Below are positions 25,008 through 34,558 of a stretch of 64,000 nucleotides of DNA, in pieces. The DNA is from Planctomycetaceae bacterium (GTDB taxonomy: Bacteria > Planctomycetota > Phycisphaerae > Sedimentisphaerales > UBA12454): NCBI GenBank assembly GCA_021371795.1, contig JAJFVK010000013.1, forward strand, positions 1 through 64,000. The letters run 5' to 3'. The notes beneath the pieces were generated by a model. That model had not been told where the DNA came from. It searched no databases and saw only the letters and a list, made by a program, of their open reading frames with translations. How positions within the stretch are numbered: the stretch's first letter is position 1; each line of letters begins with the position of its first letter. The translations under genes and the position numbers were made by a program.

Positions 25008-26360
25008 TTATGTTATCTTTGGCAAATCGTTTTTGAGCGTATCCGAAACAACATCCAGCAGTGTTTTTAATGTACCTAAATCAATCGCAACCGGCGGCAT
25101 AAGCACAATCACATCCGACAACGGCCTCATCATCACGCCTTTTTGCCGCATAGCGGTACAAAGCTTGGCACCAATGAGCTTTTCATAAGCGAAAGACTCT
25201 TTTGTCTTTTTGTCTTGCACTATTTCGATACCGCTCATCAAACCGCATTGCCGAACATCGCCGATGTAATCCAGATTTGAAATTTTATTGAAATATTCTT
25301 TCATCAACTTAATTTTCGCAGGCAGCGATTCGATAATTTTATTTTTCTCGAACAGTTCCAGCGAAGCAACCGCCGCCGCACATGCCAGCGAGTTGCCCGT
25401 GTACGTATGGCCGTGATAAAAGGTTTTGCAGTCTTCAGGCTGACCTAAAAACGCGTCAAAAATCTCCTGCGTAGCAAGCGTCGCAGCCAGCGGCAGATAA
25501 CCGCCTGTTATGCCTTTGGCGACACACATAATGTCCGGCTCAACATCTTCATTCTCACAGGCAAACATCTTTCCTGTCCTGCCGAAACCTGTCGCGACTT
25601 CATCGGCAATCATCAGCACGTTATATTTTTGGGTAAGTTCTCGAACGCCCTTTAAAAATCCCTGCGGATGAACAATCATTCCCGCCGCGCCTTGCACTAA
25701 TGGTTCGACAATAATCGCACAGGTCTTGCCGGATTCTTTTTTCAAGATTTCTTCGATTTTATCCAGCGTAAATTGTTTACACTGTTCGCTGCTGCCGTCG
25801 AACCTGTACGGAAATGGCGAAGGCACAAAATGTGAATCGAAAAGCATCGGCCGAAAGATGGAATGAAACAATTCGATACCGCCGACACTGACCGAGCCGA
25901 TTGTATCGCCGTGGTAGGATTGACCAAGTGCGATGAATTTATCGCGTTTCTGCCATGTGTTGCGATAATATTGATATGCGATTTTTAACGCGATTTCAAC
26001 GGAAGTCGCGCCGCTGTCTGAATAAAAAACTTTGCAAAGATTTTTCGGCGCAATACTGACAAGTTTCTCCGCAAGTTCGATTGATTTTGTCTGCGCAAGG
26101 CCGAGCAATGTACTGTGTGAAATTTTTTCGAGTTGACTGCGAATCGCATCGTCTATTTTTTTCACACGATGACCGTGAACATTGCACCACAGACTGCTTA
26201 CGCCGTCGATATAGCGATTGCCTTCGGTATCGATTAAATAAAAACCGTCGCCGGACTCAATCACTACCGGCTCGGTTTCGAGCCAGCCTTTCATTTGCGT
26301 AAACGGATGCCAGAGATACTGCTTATCGACGTTGATTAATCGTTGCGTGTTTTCGTTCAT
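25008..26360 (-). CDS. bioA: Adenosylmethionine-8-amino-7-oxononanoate aminotransferase
   Basis: A 450-aa class III PLP aminotransferase that converts KAPA to DAPA in biotin synthesis using SAM as amino donor. The BioA-type N-terminus WHPFTQM, GVSSLWCNVHGH, the SYHGDTIGSVSVGG block, the Asp of IADEVATGFGRTG and the PLP Lys in VAKGITGGYLPL are all present. Length matches the family. The ATG lies one base after the stop of the upstream lipoprotein gene, suggesting coupling. No other bio genes are in this window. Confidence 0.94.
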   Translation of the reverse strand: MNENTQRLINVDKQYLWHPFTQMKGWLETEPVVIESGDGFYLIDTEGNRYIDGVSSLWCNVHGHRVKKIDDAIRSQLEKISHSTLLGLAQTKSIELAEKLVSIAPKNLCKVFYSDSGATSVEIALKIAYQYYRNTWQKRDKFIALGQSYHGDTIGSVSVGGIELFHSIFRPMLFDSHFVPSPFPYRFDGSSEQCKQFTLDKIEEILKKESGKTCAIIVEPLVQGAAGMIVHPQGFLKGVRELTQKYNVLMIADEVATGFGRTGKMFACENEDVEPDIMCVAKGITGGYLPLAATLATQEIFDAFLGQPEDCKTFYHGHTYTGNSLACAAAVASLELFEKNKIIESLPAKIKLMKEYFNKISNLDYIGDVRQCGLMSGIEIVQDKKTKESFAYEKLIGAKLCTAMRQKGVMMRPLSDVIVLMPPVAIDLGTLKTLLDVVSDTLKNDLPKIT

Positions 26361-26361
26361 A

Positions 26362-26931
26362 CTATTTTACTTTTTCATAAAATTTATCTTTTGGCGACTG
26401 ATTATAAACGTTGGGGTCATTGCTGTATTTACCGACAAAACCCTGAAGTTCTTTTGTCGAAGCGGTCAAAACAATTCTGTCGTTTACATTTTCATGTTTC
26501 ACGGCATTCGGGTCGGCCTTTAATATTTTATCAACACCTTCCGGATTCATCGCCAGCAAACTCAATCCATTGTCGTGCATTTCGACTTTCACGAACGTAT
26601 GAGCGCCAATGAGATGTGCTTTATAATAATCGTTGCCGGGAATATTCATATCTTTAGGATAAAGGTCGAGAAAAGATTCGCTTCCGACTTTGCCCAGCAT
26701 AGCCTCAAATTTTGCAATTCCCTTTTCGTCGGTGTAAATTACATCATATTTTTTGCCCGCGACAGAACTGAACTGCCAGAAATTGTTCGAATCGGCCTGA
26801 TGCCATTTGCCGACAAGATTAGCGTCAAACACGATTTCGTTTTCTGTAAACAGCGGATGTAGCGACGGCACACAACCACCCAAAGCAACAGCGAGTAAAT
26901 AAAAAGCTATTTTTTTGATTTTGGTTTTCAT
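26362..26931 (-). CDS. Lipoprotein of unknown function
   Basis: A 189-aa lipoprotein with a clear lipobox (LLAVALGGC). The mature part starts VPSLHPLFTENEIVFDANLVGKW, a pattern I associate with small uncharacterised envelope lipoproteins. A single beta-rich domain seems likely (FWQFSSVAGKKYDVIYTDEK). TAAGGAG precedes the ATG. It is just upstream of bioA, probably by chance of operon structure. No enzymatic motif is seen. Confidence 0.75.
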   Translation of the reverse strand: MKTKIKKIAFYLLAVALGGCVPSLHPLFTENEIVFDANLVGKWHQADSNNFWQFSSVAGKKYDVIYTDEKGIAKFEAMLGKVGSESFLDLYPKDMNIPGNDYYKAHLIGAHTFVKVEMHDNGLSLLAMNPEGVDKILKADPNAVKHENVNDRIVLTASTKELQGFVGKYSNDPNVYNQSPKDKFYEKVK

Positions 26932-26991
26932 AAATTAATCTCCTTAAAGAATTAATTTGCAAAATTCAGATTAGTTGGACAATATTATATT

Positions 26992-27657
26992 ATGTGGCAG
27001 ACAAATGAAAAGGATAAACTTGCCCGGCAGAGGCAGGCGATGATTCAAACTCAGCTCAAGGCTCGCGGAATCAGCAACCCTGCTGTTTTGCAGGTAGTGG
27101 GCGAAATCCCGCGGGAAATTTTTATTCCCGCCCAGTTGCGTCCGCAGTCCTACGACGACAATCCGCTGCCAATCGGCCACGGCCAGACAATCAGTCAGCC
27201 GTACATTGTCGCCCTGATGACACAGGAACTAAAAATAGATAAGCAATGCGACATCCTCGAAATCGGCACCGGCAGCGGCTATCAGACCGCTATACTGGCA
27301 GCACTTGGCAAACGCGTTTATACTATCGAGCGAATCGAACAGCATTCAGCCGATGCGGTGGAGCGTTTGAAGAAATTAAACATAACAAATGTGGATTTTG
27401 CAATTGGCGACGGAACTTGCGGCTGGTCAGACGACATAAAATTTGATAGAATCATAATCACTGCCGCTGCGCCGAAAATGCCGGAGCCATTGGCCGAACA
27501 ATTAAAAATCGGCGGATTGGCGATTGTACCAATCGGCGAAGAAATCGTACAGGAATTTGTGCTGCTCGAAAAAACAGCGACAGGTTTTAAATCGAAAAAT
27601 ATTTGCGGCTGCAGATTTGTAAAACTTATAGGAAAACACGGCTTCGCGGAACAATAA
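26992..27657 (+). CDS. pcm: Protein-L-isoaspartate O-methyltransferase
   Basis: A 221-aa SAM-dependent methyltransferase that starts repair of isoaspartyl residues in aged proteins. The N-terminal helix with VPREIF-like IPREIFIPAQL, the PIGHGQTISQPYIVALMTQ segment and the SAM motif ILEIGTGSGYQTAILA are diagnostic, followed by DRIIITAAAP. Length is normal. The ribosome binding site is weak. Its stop overlaps the start of recG as TAATG. Confidence 0.95.
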   Translation: MWQTNEKDKLARQRQAMIQTQLKARGISNPAVLQVVGEIPREIFIPAQLRPQSYDDNPLPIGHGQTISQPYIVALMTQELKIDKQCDILEIGTGSGYQTAILAALGKRVYTIERIEQHSADAVERLKKLNITNVDFAIGDGTCGWSDDIKFDRIIITAAAPKMPEPLAEQLKIGGLAIVPIGEEIVQEFVLLEKTATGFKSKNICGCRFVKLIGKHGFAEQ

Positions 27658-29738
27658 TGACGGAAAAAGAATTTAATAATTTAAGCCTCGACACTCCGAT
27701 ACAGTATTTGAAAGGAGTCGGGCCTGCGCGGGCGCAAACACTGGCGAAACTGGAAGTCAAAACCGCGACTGATTTGCTCGAGTATTATCCGCGAGAGTGG
27801 TCTTTTGCGCCGGAGCCGATAAAAATTGAACATCTCAATCCCGACCATAATGTTACGCTGATAGGTTACGTCGAAAGCACCGACTGGCAGGCGTGGCGAA
27901 GGCCACCTTTTTTTGAAGCGTATATCAACGACGACACGGGATTGTGCAGAATCATCTGGTTTAACGGCAGATACCTCAAAGATAAAATCACGCCCGGAAT
28001 GAAAATCGCCGTCTGGGGCAAGACAGCTCTTTATAAGCATCAGCTCCAGATTGCCAATCCAAAATTTGAAATTATACCAGAAGATGAAAACATCCCGGAT
28101 AACTTAAGCGGCCCCGTTTATCCGGCAACAGCGAATCTGTCCAGCGCACAGATAAAAAAGATAATTCACAATTCGCTCCTCGGCCTTACAGAGCTAATCC
28201 CGGAATTTTACGACTCGGCGTTTTTGAAAAAGTCAAATCTCATCGACAGAAAAAAGGCGTTTCAGTGGATTCACAATCCCATTGACGAAAACCAAATCGC
28301 AAAGGCAAAACGTCGGTTGAAATATGATGAGTTGTTTCTGATGCAGACTGCACTCGCCGTTCGCAGATATAAAGTCAGACATTACGAAAAAGCACAGTCC
28401 CTTTTGCGGACGGATACGATCGATTCACGAATCCGGAAAAGATTTCCGTTTCTGCTCACCGAAGACCAGGACAAAACAATTGAGGAAATTGTCGCCGATT
28501 TGACCAAACAAATCCCGATGAACCGCCTGCTTCAGGGCGATGTCGGAAGCGGAAAAACCGTCGTAGCTCTTTACGCCGCGCTGGTGGCAGTCGCGAATAA
28601 AAAACAGGTGGCGATTATGGCGCCGACCGAAATTCTGGCCGCGCAGCACTTCACGAGTATTGAGCGTTACCTGAAAGACAGCAATGTAAATCGGTGTTTA
28701 ATCACCGGCGGTCTTACCGGCGATAAGCGAAAAGAAATCCTCGCGGACATAAAATCCGGAAAGACAAACATTGTCGTCGGCACTGTCGCTATTTTGCAGG
28801 AGGATATCCAGTTCGCAGACCTTGCACTGGTAATAATCGACGAGCAGCACAAATTCGGCGTTCATCAGCGTGCGGGACTGCGAAAAGACACAACACCCCA
28901 CTGCCTTGTTATGACGGCAACGCCGATTCCAAGGACGCTGGCGATGACGGTATTCGGCGATTTGGATATTTCTATCATCAGACACTGCCCGCCCGGCCGA
29001 GGCGATGTCGTTACAAGATACATTCATCCGGAGGATTTGCCAAAGGCCTATGAATTTATCCGTGAAAGGCTCAAAGCGAGAAAACAGGCGTTTTTCGTAT
29101 ATCCAAGAATCGTTGACAGCGAAAACGGCGACGTCAAAGCCGCGATTGCCGAATATGAAAATCTGCGAAAGAAAATCTTCCCTGAATTTAACATCGGTCT
29201 GCTGCACGGCCAGATGAAAGGCGATGACAAACAAAGGATTATGGAAGAATTCAGAAAAGGAAAAGTCAACTGCCTTGTCTCAACGGTTCTCATTGAGGTC
29301 GGAATCGATATTCCGAACGCGACGATAATGGTTATCGAGGAAGCTGATATGTTCGGCCTTGCGCAACTGCATCAGCTTCGCGGCAGAATCGCCAGAAGCT
29401 CATCAAAATCATATTGCCTGCTCGTCGCGCAGACAGAAAATGAAACCGCCAACAACAGACTTGAAATTATGGAACAAAGCAACGATGGTTTCGAAATCGC
29501 CGAGCACGATTTAAAAATTCGCGGCCCCGGAGAATTATTAAGCTCACGCCAGCACGGCCTACCCGATATGAAAATCGCCAACATTATCGACGATATGGAT
29601 TTGCTGCAAATGGCACGAAAAGATGCGTTTGAACTCGTCGAAAAAGACCCTATGCTGACCTCCGCCAATCACAAAAACATCAGGGCTGAACTCGTCCGCA
29701 AATTTTCCGACTCACTGACTCTTGTTGACGTTGCCTAA
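27657..29738 (+). CDS. recG: ATP-dependent DNA helicase RecG
   Basis: A 693-aa fork-reversal helicase. An N-terminal wedge/OB domain (~60-180, VTLIGYVES, CRIIWFNGRYL) precedes the helicase core: Walker A LQGDVGSGKTVVALYAA, DEQHKFGVHQR, MTATPIPRTLAMT, LLHGQMKGDDK, VSTVLIEVGIDIPNA and the QLRGRIARSS motif. RIRGPGE-like KIRGPGELLSSRQHG is the RecG TRG region. The start was set at the TAATG junction with pcm, giving the family's normal N-terminus. Confidence 0.96.
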   Translation: MTEKEFNNLSLDTPIQYLKGVGPARAQTLAKLEVKTATDLLEYYPREWSFAPEPIKIEHLNPDHNVTLIGYVESTDWQAWRRPPFFEAYINDDTGLCRIIWFNGRYLKDKITPGMKIAVWGKTALYKHQLQIANPKFEIIPEDENIPDNLSGPVYPATANLSSAQIKKIIHNSLLGLTELIPEFYDSAFLKKSNLIDRKKAFQWIHNPIDENQIAKAKRRLKYDELFLMQTALAVRRYKVRHYEKAQSLLRTDTIDSRIRKRFPFLLTEDQDKTIEEIVADLTKQIPMNRLLQGDVGSGKTVVALYAALVAVANKKQVAIMAPTEILAAQHFTSIERYLKDSNVNRCLITGGLTGDKRKEILADIKSGKTNIVVGTVAILQEDIQFADLALVIIDEQHKFGVHQRAGLRKDTTPHCLVMTATPIPRTLAMTVFGDLDISIIRHCPPGRGDVVTRYIHPEDLPKAYEFIRERLKARKQAFFVYPRIVDSENGDVKAAIAEYENLRKKIFPEFNIGLLHGQMKGDDKQRIMEEFRKGKVNCLVSTVLIEVGIDIPNATIMVIEEADMFGLAQLHQLRGRIARSSSKSYCLLVAQTENETANNRLEIMEQSNDGFEIAEHDLKIRGPGELLSSRQHGLPDMKIANIIDDMDLLQMARKDAFELVEKDPMLTSANHKNIRAELVRKFSDSLTLVDVA

Positions 29739-29799
29739 ACAATATTTACCCTTATTTGGTCAAACATTACCCATCATAAGATTTATTAAAAAAAATAAA

Positions 29800-29827
29800 T
29801 TGCATAGAAATATAAAAAAGATATAAT
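29800..29827 (+). promoter_or_regulatory. Promoter of the LacI-type regulator gene
   Basis: TTGCAT (29800-29805) and TATAAT (29822-29827), 16 bases apart, in an AT-rich context. The predicted start leaves a leader of about 115 bases that contains an operator-like palindrome. Confidence 0.55.
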
Positions 29828-29910
29828 AACATAAGTCTTTGTTAATTCAGTAGTTGAAGTTTGTTTGAAATTGTAAAAATTTTAAAGACTTTCAACATAT
29901 AGATTATCAA

Positions 29911-29926
29911 GTTGAAACGATTCAAC
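29911..29926 (+). promoter_or_regulatory. LacI-family operator, likely autoregulatory
   Basis: GTTGAAACGATTCAAC is an inverted repeat (GTTGAA...TTCAAC) with a central CG, the standard shape of LacI/GalR operators. It lies 25 bases before the ATG of a LacI-type regulator, so binding would block either a downstream promoter or elongation. Confidence 0.7.
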
Positions 29927-29951
29927 AATTATATAGAGGCAAAACGGATTT

Positions 29952-30989
29952 ATGGCAGTAACGCTAAAAGAAGTCGCGAGAATGGCTGGAGTTTCGCCAA
30001 GTACGGCTTCACACGCAATAAGAGGAATCCATCCCGGCAAGCGTGCCTTGTCAGCACTGACGATAAAAAGGGTACGCGAAGTAGCGGAGCAATTGGGATA
30101 CAGACCCAACCTTCTGGCGGCTGGTTTAGCAAACAATAAAACTTTCACAATTGGCGTAATGGTGGCGAATCTGCGGGGAAATTTCCATGAAAGAATTCTG
30201 AAAGGCATCACTGAAACTATTTACCCGGAATACACACCCCTGCTTTCGGTACACAATAATCAGCCGGACAGAGAACACAGGGAGATAGAGTTTTTCATTG
30301 GTAAGCACGTCGATGGAATTATAGCCGCTTATTCAGGCTACCAGCAGAATATTCATATTTATCGTGAAATTCAAAAGTACAAAATCCCTTTGGTTCTTGT
30401 TGATAGGGGTATTGAAGATTTCCAGTGTCATCTGGTGAAGAGCGATTATTATAATTCCGCGTATATAGCCGTCGAGACACTGAATAAATTAGGCCACAGA
30501 AATATCGTCTTCGCGTTATCAGGCCGGCAGTCTGAAAACACGAATATGCTTATAGATGGTTTCAAAGCGGCAGTTTCTGAAAAGAATTTAAACGAGTCTG
30601 CTGAAATTTACAATGCGGATATGCCGGCGTCATCCGAGGATGACTCGAAGAATCTGGCGGAAAACATAGTTGATTATATTAAATCTAAAAAACCGCAGAC
30701 GACCGCCCTGCTTGCCGAAAGAGATTGGCTCGCATATGAAATTCTTGCCGTTTGTCAGGAAAGAGGAATCAAAATACCGCAGGAAATCTCATTAATGGGT
30801 ATCGAGGATTCCGACCCAAGTGCGCTGCGATGCGTGGGATTAAGCTCTGTGCGTATCGAATTACATGAAGTTGGAAGACGCGCAGCCGATTTACTCGTCA
30901 AAATCATTAACAGTGCTGAAGTCGGCAATGAACCGCTGGCCGTCAAGCCGACTGTGATGCTTCGTCGGACGACTTCGCCTTTGAAATAA
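29952..30989 (+). CDS. LacI-family transcriptional regulator
   Basis: A 345-aa repressor/activator. The N-terminal helix-turn-helix (VTLKEVARMAGVSPSTASHA) with the hinge helix YRPNLLAAGL is followed by a periplasmic-binding-protein-like effector domain (TFTIGVMVANLRGNFHERIL, LVLVDRGIEDF, ISLMGIEDSDPSAL). A GAGG sits about 11 bases ahead of the ATG. The ligand is probably a carbohydrate but cannot be named. No sugar-use operon is adjacent, so its targets are elsewhere. It overlaps the convergent GYF_2 gene by 47 bases. Confidence 0.92.
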   Translation: MAVTLKEVARMAGVSPSTASHAIRGIHPGKRALSALTIKRVREVAEQLGYRPNLLAAGLANNKTFTIGVMVANLRGNFHERILKGITETIYPEYTPLLSVHNNQPDREHREIEFFIGKHVDGIIAAYSGYQQNIHIYREIQKYKIPLVLVDRGIEDFQCHLVKSDYYNSAYIAVETLNKLGHRNIVFALSGRQSENTNMLIDGFKAAVSEKNLNESAEIYNADMPASSEDDSKNLAENIVDYIKSKKPQTTALLAERDWLAYEILAVCQERGIKIPQEISLMGIEDSDPSALRCVGLSSVRIELHEVGRRAADLLVKIINSAEVGNEPLAVKPTVMLRRTTSPLK

Positions 30990-31659
30990 TTATCGCTTTT
31001 GTTGTCTCAACAAATTGTTTGACCAAAATAATACACAGCACAACAGAGGCAATCGCAGCTAAAATACCAATATAAGGTATCAATGACGCCAGAGACACAA
31101 TATATGATGCAAGAGCGAGGTCTTCGTTCACGAACGGCGCGTTAATATTACGTTCTCTGCAATAGAGATTCATATCCTTTGCAAGCCCCACCCACGCAAC
31201 ATATATCCAATAAAGATTGAAGATTGGTACAAAACAAAGACCGACAGCTAAACCCGGCGATGTCCGAGCTTTGCCGTCCTGTATGAGTTTCCAGAATCGA
31301 TACAGCAAGATGTAATTAAGAACAACAGCGGCAACAAGAGCGGGAATACCAATTAAAATAAATGAAAAAACCAACCCGAGAGAAATCAGCCATGTAAACC
31401 AAAGCCATAACTTATGAAATGATTCAGGCGTATAATTAGTTTCTGAAGGAACATAAGAAGTCAGACTTATTCCCGGCGGTGTCGGCGGAATAGCAGAAAA
31501 CTTATCTGCGAACTCACAGGCATCTGCGCGAATCCAGTCAGCCATTCCTTCTTTCCACACCAGCGTTTGCCGCTCAATAGTGCCGTTTTGAATCGAAGAT
31601 ATAATCGTAGCTTCATCGACCGGCCCAATACGCTGATTGTTACGCACATAATACCACAT
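30943..31659 (-). CDS. GYF_2-domain multi-pass membrane protein
   Basis: About 238 aa. Residues 1-50 form a GYF_2 domain (WYYVRNNQRIGPVDEATI and LVWKEGMADWIRA). A short Pro-rich linker is followed by about four transmembrane segments (LWFTWLISLGLVFSFILIGI, ALVAAVVLNYILLYRFWKLI, LAVGLCFVPIFNLYWIYVAW and a C-terminal pair). GYF_2 proteins of this build are common in several bacterial phyla; their function is unknown. ATG 31659 has AAAGGG five bases upstream; a GTG two codons earlier is possible. Its 3' end overlaps lacI coding sequence. Confidence 0.82.
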   Translation of the reverse strand: MWYYVRNNQRIGPVDEATIISSIQNGTIERQTLVWKEGMADWIRADACEFADKFSAIPPTPPGISLTSYVPSETNYTPESFHKLWLWFTWLISLGLVFSFILIGIPALVAAVVLNYILLYRFWKLIQDGKARTSPGLAVGLCFVPIFNLYWIYVAWVGLAKDMNLYCRERNINAPFVNEDLALASYIVSLASLIPYIGILAAIASVVLCIILVKQFVETTKAIIISKAKSSDEASQSA

Positions 31660-31730
31660 AAGCACCCTTTCAAGTCATTAAAGGCTGAACACTCGTTCTT
31701 ACGTACAAACCTTAACAGCAACCCCTAAAA

Positions 31731-31810
31731 TTGTTATTGTGAGGAATCCTGCATATCTTTAGCGAAGCAGGATGACGAAGCAATCTCAATTTTTCGAATT
31801 ATTAGAGGTT
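31731..31810. repeat. Dispersed hairpin repeat, copy 1 (GACGAAGCAATCTC family)
   Basis: The copy starts GTTATTGTGAGGA and ends GACGAAGCAATCTCAATTT followed by GAATTATTAGAGGTT. Between these constant flanks is an imperfectly looped stem ATCCTGC/GCAGGAT. Copy 2 at 39738-39815 has the same flanks but a different, still self-complementary stem. Confidence 0.75.
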
Positions 31811-31820
31811 GCCTAACGGA

Positions 31821-33233
31821 TTACGGATTAGCGTCGTTTGTCTCGGCAGGATTTGTCGGTTCTTCGCTCGGAGTATTCGGCTCACTCGGCATATTCGGTT
31901 CGCTCGGCGTGTTAGAGTCTTTAAGCTCCGCATCTACTGCTGCCGACTGATCTGCTGGCTTATTTTCCGGTTGTTCTTCAGTCTGGTCTTCAGACAGCAC
32001 TTGAATCTCGGTAAATTTAATCAATGGGAAATTACTCAATGGGTCGGTTGAAATTTCGCCGTTAAGACCGACTTTTTTGCCGTAGTACTCTTTCAAATCG
32101 CCCTGCACTGCCGCTGTTGCCGGTTCTGCATAGCTTACAGGTTTGTCTTTATCATCCATTACTATATAACGTTTAAGGTCAGGTCTGCGGCTGTAAACAG
32201 CGGAAGGCTTGAACATACCCGTCATGTCAAATCTTGTACCGATACCGGTTTCGGCTTTCTTTTTCTGGCGTTCGTTTTCAATCTCTTCCAGTTGTTTTTG
32301 CAATGCGGATTTCTGGCCATCAATCAAACTTGCGGATTGCTTTGCCAGTTCATAGCGGGAAACTGTTTTGAGTGTATATTGTGCATATTCCGCTGCTTTG
32401 CCTGCGTCTTTATCAGCCGCAAGCGATTCGAGTCCCGCCCTTATCGCGACATAATTCTGGTCGGCAAGCGGTTTGACTTTTTCGTCTTCAAGCTGTTTGG
32501 TATAAGAATAATACTGCTCAAGGTATTTGTTGTTTGGATCAACCTGGTCAACAACTACATTTGGAGTTGAAAAACCTGCCGGTTTTGCTTCCTTTGTCGC
32601 TGCCGCTGTCTTTGCAGCAGGCTTGGTTGTTTTCATATCAATCTCATCGGCCTTGCGAAGGAATTTGATATATTGCGTATTCAACCACAGTGTAGCGCCT
32701 TCCGGCGGGGTAATTTTATAATAATCGCCGACAGGTTGGCCGAGCAGGCGAACCTTTTGGTCTTTGTTTAATGTTACTTGAACGCTGTCCGAAACCATCG
32801 CATCGCGGTCGTCAGCGCCGGCATAAACGCGAACATTATCAGAGTTGACAACACCGATTTCAGGTTTATTTACGTCAACCTGAACATACTGTTTGAAAAT
32901 CCAGGAAAAGCTGCCCGGCGGAGGCATAATCTGACTCCAGGTAAACTGCTCACCGAGTACAACTATTCTTGCAGGCTGGCCGATTTTGCCGCAACTATAG
33001 AAATTCATACCCGGCCCGGAACGAATATTCAGGTCAGCCGCTGTAACTTCGCCGACATAAGGATATTTAAGCTCTGCCGCAGATGCGTTTGCTTCCGCCG
33101 ACACCGGAGCCGCCGTCGTTTCCTCGACTGGTGCGCCCATCGCCGCCGGCCTTTTACTCTCGGCTGCGAAAGCGGTTACAGACGCCAACACTGATAGTAT
33201 GATTGCTAACTGGTAAAATCTAATCCGTTTCAT
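31821..33233 (-). CDS. Exported bacterial SH3-domain protein
   Basis: A 470-aa protein with a signal peptide (IILSVLASVTAFA). Two SH3b-like domains follow: residues ~55-120 (ADLNIRSGPGMNFYSCGKIG) and ~128-190 (DNVRVYAGADDRDAM ... WLNTQYIKF). The middle (~230-330) is helical and Lys/Gln-rich. A last globular part (~370-430) contains YGKKVGLNGEI. The C-terminal 50 residues are a Pro/Ser/Glu/Asn repeat tail (SEPNMPSEPNTPSE). SH3b domains often bind peptidoglycan, so a cell-wall role is likely but unproven. AAGGGAAG precedes the ATG. Confidence 0.78.
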   Translation of the reverse strand: MKRIRFYQLAIILSVLASVTAFAAESKRPAAMGAPVEETTAAPVSAEANASAAELKYPYVGEVTAADLNIRSGPGMNFYSCGKIGQPARIVVLGEQFTWSQIMPPPGSFSWIFKQYVQVDVNKPEIGVVNSDNVRVYAGADDRDAMVSDSVQVTLNKDQKVRLLGQPVGDYYKITPPEGATLWLNTQYIKFLRKADEIDMKTTKPAAKTAAATKEAKPAGFSTPNVVVDQVDPNNKYLEQYYSYTKQLEDEKVKPLADQNYVAIRAGLESLAADKDAGKAAEYAQYTLKTVSRYELAKQSASLIDGQKSALQKQLEEIENERQKKKAETGIGTRFDMTGMFKPSAVYSRRPDLKRYIVMDDKDKPVSYAEPATAAVQGDLKEYYGKKVGLNGEISTDPLSNFPLIKFTEIQVLSEDQTEEQPENKPADQSAAVDAELKDSNTPSEPNMPSEPNTPSEEPTNPAETNDANP

Positions 33234-33322
33234 AATCTTCCCTTTCCTTAAGAAAGTATGTATATTAATATTGTTAATGAGGTTTTATTATCACAAAGCG
33301 TGCGCAATTGTCAAATATTTCT

Positions 33323-34495
33323 TTAAGATTCCAATCTGCGAATCTCATCTTCGCACATTTTCTTTTGCGCCGGGTCAGACAGTTTGACGACCGATTTTTT
33401 CAGATATTCGAGAGCTTTTTTCGTATCTGAAAGGTATCTGCCGTAAATTATACCCAGCATTAACATTACCTGCTCTGAAAATTCGTAATTTCCGTAACAG
33501 GCCATGAATTTTTCATAAGCTTGGGCAGCGTTCGCCCAATTGCCTGAAGACATAAGCTGATTAGCGATATCGAGCATTGCCTGCCGCGGCAGAGGCTGCC
33601 TGTCGTCCTCTTTGGCCAGTTGCAAATACGAATCCGCCGCCGAAGCGACATTACCTTCGCTTAGCCGTGTCGAAACTTCCCTGCGAAGCGAAGAGATTCT
33701 ATCTTCCGTCCGCTGCTGCGCTTCGGATTTAACTTCTTTGACTTCGATTTTCTTACTGATTGTGCCGCCGAACGGGTCAACGCCTTCAGCAACAACATCA
33801 CGATAAACGCGTCTGCGGTTCCATTGCTTAATCATTGACCACAAATCGAAATGGTCTTCAGAAAGCAGCCCCAACACCCGCAACAAAAAAATCGAAAGGA
33901 TTCCGAACGCGTAACCGCCAAGATGCGCATCGTAGGCGACATTTGCAGCTGAACGTGAAATAACATTATCGATTACAATTAATTTGACAATTATAAGGTA
34001 CAACGCCGGTATTTCCATTGTCCCGATAATAAAAAACCAATAGACAATCGTGATAAGCGATTGCGGGAACAAAACAAGATATGCGCCGCAAACCGCCGCG
34101 ATTGCGCCGCTGGCCCCGAGCACAGGCGTTGCCGCCCCGTCGCCGCTGATTGATGCAGCCAGAATATGTCCCAATGCGCTGAACACTCCGCCCGCCAAAT
34201 AAAACACCAAATAGCCAAGATTGCCGAGCCGGTCGTTTACGTTATTACCGAACATATAAAGGAAGTACATATTTCCCAAAACATGCATAACGCTGCCGTG
34301 CAGAAACGCATAAGTTATAAACTGCCACAGGTACGGATAAGCTGGTGTGAGCATATATGCCGACGCCCATTTGTTCGCCGACTGCTGACCGCCGATGTAC
34401 ATCGCGGCAAATATTATAATATTAATGGCAATCAGCGCGTAGTTCATGTATGGCGTCCGCCATGGCTGAATATTAGTCCTAATCGGTAACAACAT
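33323..34495 (-). CDS. Rhomboid intramembrane serine protease with C-terminal TPR-like tail
   Basis: A 390-aa protein. Residues ~15-215 hold six or seven transmembrane helices with rhomboid motifs: HGSVMHVLGNMYFLYMFG, the nucleophile GASG with Ser129, and His191 in YDAHLGGYAFG. Together these form the Ser-His dyad for cleaving transmembrane substrates. Residues ~260-390 are soluble and helical, with repeats of TPR type (NVASAADSYLQLAKED, GNWANAAQAYEKFMACYG, DTKKALEYLKKSVVKL), perhaps for substrate or partner binding. Substrates are unknown. Confidence 0.9.
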   Translation of the reverse strand: MLLPIRTNIQPWRTPYMNYALIAINIIIFAAMYIGGQQSANKWASAYMLTPAYPYLWQFITYAFLHGSVMHVLGNMYFLYMFGNNVNDRLGNLGYLVFYLAGGVFSALGHILAASISGDGAATPVLGASGAIAAVCGAYLVLFPQSLITIVYWFFIIGTMEIPALYLIIVKLIVIDNVISRSAANVAYDAHLGGYAFGILSIFLLRVLGLLSEDHFDLWSMIKQWNRRRVYRDVVAEGVDPFGGTISKKIEVKEVKSEAQQRTEDRISSLRREVSTRLSEGNVASAADSYLQLAKEDDRQPLPRQAMLDIANQLMSSGNWANAAQAYEKFMACYGNYEFSEQVMLMLGIIYGRYLSDTKKALEYLKKSVVKLSDPAQKKMCEDEIRRLES

Positions 34496-34558
34496 CCTGT
34501 AAAACCTTTTCTAAAAAAATCTCGAAATATATAGGGGAACGTGGTATTTTAATGACTT

